Shown here in pieces: positions 61,324 to 64,000 of a stretch of DNA of 64,000 bases (the first letter of the stretch is position 1; the number at the start of each line of letters is the position of its first letter). Origin of the DNA: Runella sp. CRIBMP (GTDB lineage Bacteria > Bacteroidota > Bacteroidia > Cytophagales > Spirosomataceae); assembly GCF_009905605.1 (NCBI RefSeq), contig NZ_JAAAKZ010000007.1, positions 124,001 through 188,000 of the forward strand, read 5' to 3'. A program made the position numbers and the translations under genes. The notes below the pieces were generated by a model. It was not told the origin of the DNA. It ran no database searches and saw nothing but the letters and a program-made list of their open reading frames with translations.

Positions 61324-61713
61324 ATGAAAAAAGCAAGCCTCCTACTTATCCTAGCATTCTTCGGAATCGCACTCCAAGGTTTTTCACAAGCCGCTACCGC
61401 CGCTGCCCCAACCAGTGACGTTTATACAGGCAAATGGGAAATGTTAATTATTGGCACACCCAACGGTGATGCTACACTCACTACTGTTTTGGTTCGAAAA
61501 GAGGGAAAGTTGACGGGTACAATTATCCCCAAAGCGAGCGATCAAAAGGAAGAAATTAAGATTTCAAACATTGAAGAAGCCGATGGAAAAATTACCCTTT
61601 ACTTTACGATTCAAGATTATGATGTCAATGTTTTGTTAGAAAAAGTAGATGATGAAAATCTGAAAGGTTCACTGATGAATATGTTTGATGTGAAGGCAAA
61701 AAGAGTGAAATAA
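61324..61713 (+). CDS. small exported protein of unknown function, paralogue of the protein at 57011
   Basis: 129 aa. Signal peptide 1-21 (LQGFS before QAAT). Family unknown; beta-rich with TGKWEMLIIGTPNGDATLTT, LVRKEGKLTGTII, ITLYFTIQDYDVNVLLEKVDDENLKGSLM. It aligns over its whole length with the protein at 57011. It is the first gene behind the second Nudix operator, whereas its paralogue is second in its operon, so the pair has been rearranged since duplication. A decayed GH2 gene follows. Confidence 0.8.
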   Translation: MKKASLLLILAFFGIALQGFSQAATAAAPTSDVYTGKWEMLIIGTPNGDATLTTVLVRKEGKLTGTIIPKASDQKEEIKISNIEEADGKITLYFTIQDYDVNVLLEKVDDENLKGSLMNMFDVKAKRVK

Positions 61714-61720
61714 TTGAAAC

Positions 61721-61753
61721 TTTGCCACGAATCATTTGTGCGTTCGTGGCAAA
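61721..61753. terminator. hairpin between the small exported protein and the GH2 remnant
   Basis: tttgccacgaa (61721-61731) pairs perfectly with ttcgtggcaaa (61743-61753), 11-nt loop. It starts 7 bp after the stop codon. There is no T-run on the plus strand, so it may be a palindromic repeat or a processing hairpin rather than a terminator. Confidence 0.6.
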
Positions 61754-61764
61754 AATAAAACAAA

Positions 61765-62970
61765 ATGAGAAATTGTATTTTGCTCATAATCAGTTTTTTG
61801 CTCTTTTTTAAGTCGGCTTTTTCTCAAATAAAAGCAGGCCGAAATCAATCTTTTGATGCCAATTAGAAATTCAAAAAAGGCAACGAAATTGATGCAAAAG
61901 CCGCTAATTTCAATGATGCCTATTGGCGAAAATTAGATATACCCCACGATTGGAGTATCGAAGATTTAGCCGATACGCCCAACGAAAGTATCATTGGGCC
62001 ATCCAGTCTGGATCCCTTCTACAAAAAAGCCGTTGGAAAAAATGCCACTGCCTTTACAGTGGGCGCAACAGCCTGGTATCGTGAGACTTTTACGATGGAC
62101 AAAACTACCGCAGGTAAAAAGGTTTTTATTCAATTCGATGGCGTGTACATGAATGCTGATGTTTGGCTCATATGATTTGACGGCTCATTTGAATCCTATT
62201 GGTAAAGAAAATGTAATAGCCGTTCAAGTAAAAAACGAAGGTGATAATTCACGTTGGTACGCAGGCTCCGGTATTTATCGTCATGTGTGGGTGAGCGTGG
62301 TTAATGCTACACATATCGAAAATTATTGGGATGTTCAAATAGTTTCAAGCAAGGTTTCGGAGCAATGCCGGGGCATGAAAAAGACTCTTTACAAGTGAGG
62401 GTTTTTACGCGATGCCATAAAGTGAAATTGGAATTGAACGGTAAGATTATTGCCGAACAAAATCTGGAGAAAGGGTCAATTATTGGAACGTTTAAAGTGC
62501 CTTATACCGCAGGGAAATTAGTGGGACGTTGTTATGACGGGGATAAAGAAGTCGCTTCACAAACCCTCACAACGGCTGGAAAACCAGTGGCTATTCGCTT
62601 ATAAGCAGATAGAAAGACCATCAAAGCCAATAGAAATGACTTGGCTTATATCAGCGTAGAAATCGTGGATGAAGCAGGAAATGTTGTACCAAACATAGAT
62701 GATGTTTTGGTCAAATACCAAATCTCTGTTAATGGTAGCATCGCAGGTGTAGGGAATGACAATCCAAGAGATATGAGCAGTTTCCAAAAGCCCGAAAAAA
62801 CAGTATTCCAAGGCAGAGGCTTGGTTATTGTTCGCCCGACTGAAAAAGCGAAAAAAATTACTCTAAAAGCTAAATCGGAAGGGTTAAAAGGTGGGTTTTT
62901 GACGTTTAAAAACCCGTTAAGAATAGGTAGTTTGTACGGTATATATCTCGGTTTACTGGCTTTTTTATAA
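61765..62970 (+). pseudogene. decayed GH2 beta-galactosidase-like gene with internal deletion
   Basis: The frame starts with a good signal peptide (MRNCILLIISFLLFFKSAFS), but codon 34 is TAG (61864-61866). Downstream, recognisable GH2 pieces occur in different frames: AYWRKLDIPHDWSIEDL, TAWYRETFTMDK and GVYMNADVWL (N-terminal sugar-binding domain), a frameshift near 62173, then YDLTAHLNPIGKENVIAVQVKNEGDNSRWYAGSGIYRHVW. Then comes an abrupt jump near 62350 to the C-terminal region (LQVRVFTRCHKVKLELNGKIIAEQ), another stop at about 62602 and a last piece DLAYISVEIVDEAGNVVPNIDD. The catalytic barrel is missing entirely. About 400 codons remain of an enzyme that is usually over 800. Confidence 0.88.
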
Positions 62971-63001
62971 ATCAAAGTCAAACCGAGAACGTGACCGTAA
63001 A

Positions 63002-63463
63002 ATGGCTAACTACACCTTACAAATCAATAACAAAAACTACCGCGTGGATGTCGAAGAAGATACTCCGTTGTTGTGGGTGCTCCGTGATAATCTTGGTTTG
63101 GTAGGCACCAAGTATGGCTGCGGCATTGCGCAGTGTGGAGCCTGTACCGTGCATTTGAATGGCATAGCCGTGCGCTCCTGCGTGTTGCCCGTTTCGGCGA
63201 TTGGCACTAAAAAAATCACTACCATCGAGGGTTTATCGGCCAATGGAGAGCACCCAGTGCAAAAAGCTTGGTCTGAACTTGACGTTCCTCAGTGCGGGTA
63301 TTGCCAAGCGGGTCAGATGATGACTGCGGCGGCATTTCTTAGCAAAAATCCCAAACCATCTTTCGAGCAAATCGAAGAAGCCATGAACGGCAACATCTGT
63401 CGTTGTGGAACCTATCACCGTATCCGTGAAGCCGTAGCTCTTGCCGCCACCAAACGCAAATAA
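63002..63463 (+). CDS. (2Fe-2S)-binding subunit of a molybdenum hydroxylase (IorA-like)
   Basis: 153 aa, no signal peptide. The N-terminal plant-type ferredoxin cluster binds through CGIAQCGAC (residues about 40-48) and a further Cys after LNGIAVRSC. The second, helical cluster domain has [10 protein letters not shown] and NICRCGTY. This is the small subunit of two-subunit xanthine-dehydrogenase-family enzymes such as isoquinoline 1-oxidoreductase, which use water to hydroxylate aldehydes or N-heteroaromatics. It begins 31 bp after the GH2 remnant and is followed 9 bp later by the molybdopterin subunit. Confidence 0.94.
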   Translation: MANYTLQINNKNYRVDVEEDTPLLWVLRDNLGLVGTKYGCGIAQCGACTVHLNGIAVRSCVLPVSAIGTKKITTIEGLSANGEHPVQKAWSELDVPQCGYCQAGQMMTAAAFLSKNPKPSFEQIEEAMNGNICRCGTYHRIREAVALAATKRK

Positions 63464-63472
63464 CCACACATC

Positions 63473-64000
63473 ATGTCAACGAAATCAACGAGAAGAGATT
63501 TTATTAAGGCTTCGGCCATGGCTGGCGGAGGTTTTTTGCTGAGTTTTCGGTGGACCGACGCGCTGGCGGCTCCGCTCCCAGAAAGTGCCGCAGGGGAGGT
63601 GTCGTTTAACAGTTACCTTTCTATTTCTCCCGATAATGTAATCACCATTTTGTCGCCCAATCCCGAAGTGGGGCAAAACATCAAAACGTCTTTTCCGATG
63701 ATTGTGGCCGAAGAACTGGATGCCGATTGGAAAAATGTAAAAGTGGTGCAGGCCAATTTGGATACGCAAAAATTCAACCGTCAGGCCACGGCAGGAAGCG
63801 GTGCCATGCAGCATTCATGGGATCGACTGCGCAAAGCTGGGGCTACCGCTCGCCTGATGTTGATGGAAGCGGCCGCCAAACGCTGGAATGTTTCATCGGC
63901 AACGTTGACCACCGAAAACGGGTTTGTGTGGCACAAAGAAAGCGGGCGTAAGCTCAACTACGGGGCATTGGCCACTGAAGCGGCGACGGTGGCGGTTCCG
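63473..64000 (+). CDS. molybdopterin-binding subunit of a molybdenum hydroxylase (IorB-like), 3' truncated by the window
   Basis: The first 176 codons are visible. The start MSTKSTRRDFIKASAMAGGG is a twin-arginine (TAT) signal with the RRDFI core, so the folded enzyme is exported to the periplasm, as usual for IorB-type subunits. It continues SYLSISPDNVITILSPNPEVGQNIKTSFPMIVAEELDADW, the typical start of the first IorB domain. It pairs with the 2Fe-2S subunit just upstream. Periplasmic oxidation of an aldehyde or aromatic compound is the expected role; substrate unknown. Confidence 0.92.
   Translation, partial: MSTKSTRRDFIKASAMAGGGFLLSFRWTDALAAPLPESAAGEVSFNSYLSISPDNVITILSPNPEVGQNIKTSFPMIVAEELDADWKNVKVVQANLDTQKFNRQATAGSGAMQHSWDRLRKAGATARLMLMEAAAKRWNVSSATLTTENGFVWHKESGRKLNYGALATEAATVAVP

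Noticed and set aside
62153-62970. Three short open frames that could be read as separate small genes
   Set aside because: Their translations are consecutive fragments of one GH2 beta-galactosidase, so they are described as a single pseudogene.

Overview
The window looks like a chromosomal stretch of a free-living Bacteroidota bacterium, most likely order Cytophagales (Runella/Spirosoma type). The reasons are the many Bacteroidota-type secreted glycosidases, a TonB-dependent receptor with a carboxypeptidase-like N-terminal domain, Nudix-fold repressors of the NrtR/AraR type, -7 boxes of the form TAnnTTTG in front of several genes, and scarce Shine-Dalgarno sequences. The genus is an inference. 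I see no rRNA, tRNA, CRISPR array or complete insertion sequence. Nearly every gene concerns uptake or breakdown of plant-type glycosides, their organic acids and aromatic parts, or control of these.

Layout. 1-6.0 kb (+): a 5'-truncated esterase, a sulfatase, a CitMHS citrate-type transporter, a REP-type transposase carrying a perfect 28-bp palindrome in its own coding sequence, and a split AtuA pair. 6.0-8.8 kb: an MFS carrier and a Crp-like regulator (-), divergent from a K+ channel (+). 8.9-14.8 kb: a secreted GH3 enzyme (-), divergent from a LacI regulator (+), then a secreted double esterase and an AraC regulator. 14.9-19.4 kb (-): a five-gene unit (GlcG/HbpS-like, aldo-keto reductase, exported xylose-isomerase-like protein, CBM6 protein, exported RraA-like protein), divergent from a second LacI regulator across a perfect 18-bp palindrome. 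20.8-30.3 kb (+): ten genes in a row for ring hydroxylation, extradiol cleavage, C-C or lactone hydrolysis and several dehydrogenations. 30.3-33.5 kb: a second GH3 enzyme and a sister AraC regulator.

33.7-47.9 kb (+): a TonB-dependent receptor without SusD, a GH35-like enzyme, an MFS carrier, an acetyl-esterase-like hydrolase, a GH78 and a GH106 alpha-L-rhamnosidase and another exported isomerase-like protein. 47.9-53.2 kb: two AraC regulators, two paralogous exported proteins of unknown function and a Bcr/CflA efflux pump between them. 53.2-64 kb: an aldo-keto reductase, then two modules. In each, a Nudix-fold regulator diverges from a target operon whose promoter carries an ATTGT(A/C)TA inverted repeat. 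The first operon holds a GH79-like glycosidase, a small exported protein, an SDR and a PKD-tailed alpha/beta hydrolase. The second holds a paralogous small exported protein and a decayed GH2 beta-galactosidase, followed by a molybdenum hydroxylase pair (IorA/IorB type) that runs off the window.

Working hypothesis (inference): the region serves scavenging of decorated plant glycosides, such as rhamnosylated polyphenols or rhamnose-containing polymers. Exported enzymes remove sulfate, acyl and sugar groups, transporters bring in the products, and the 20.8-30.3 kb operon oxidises an aromatic or deoxysugar-derived product.
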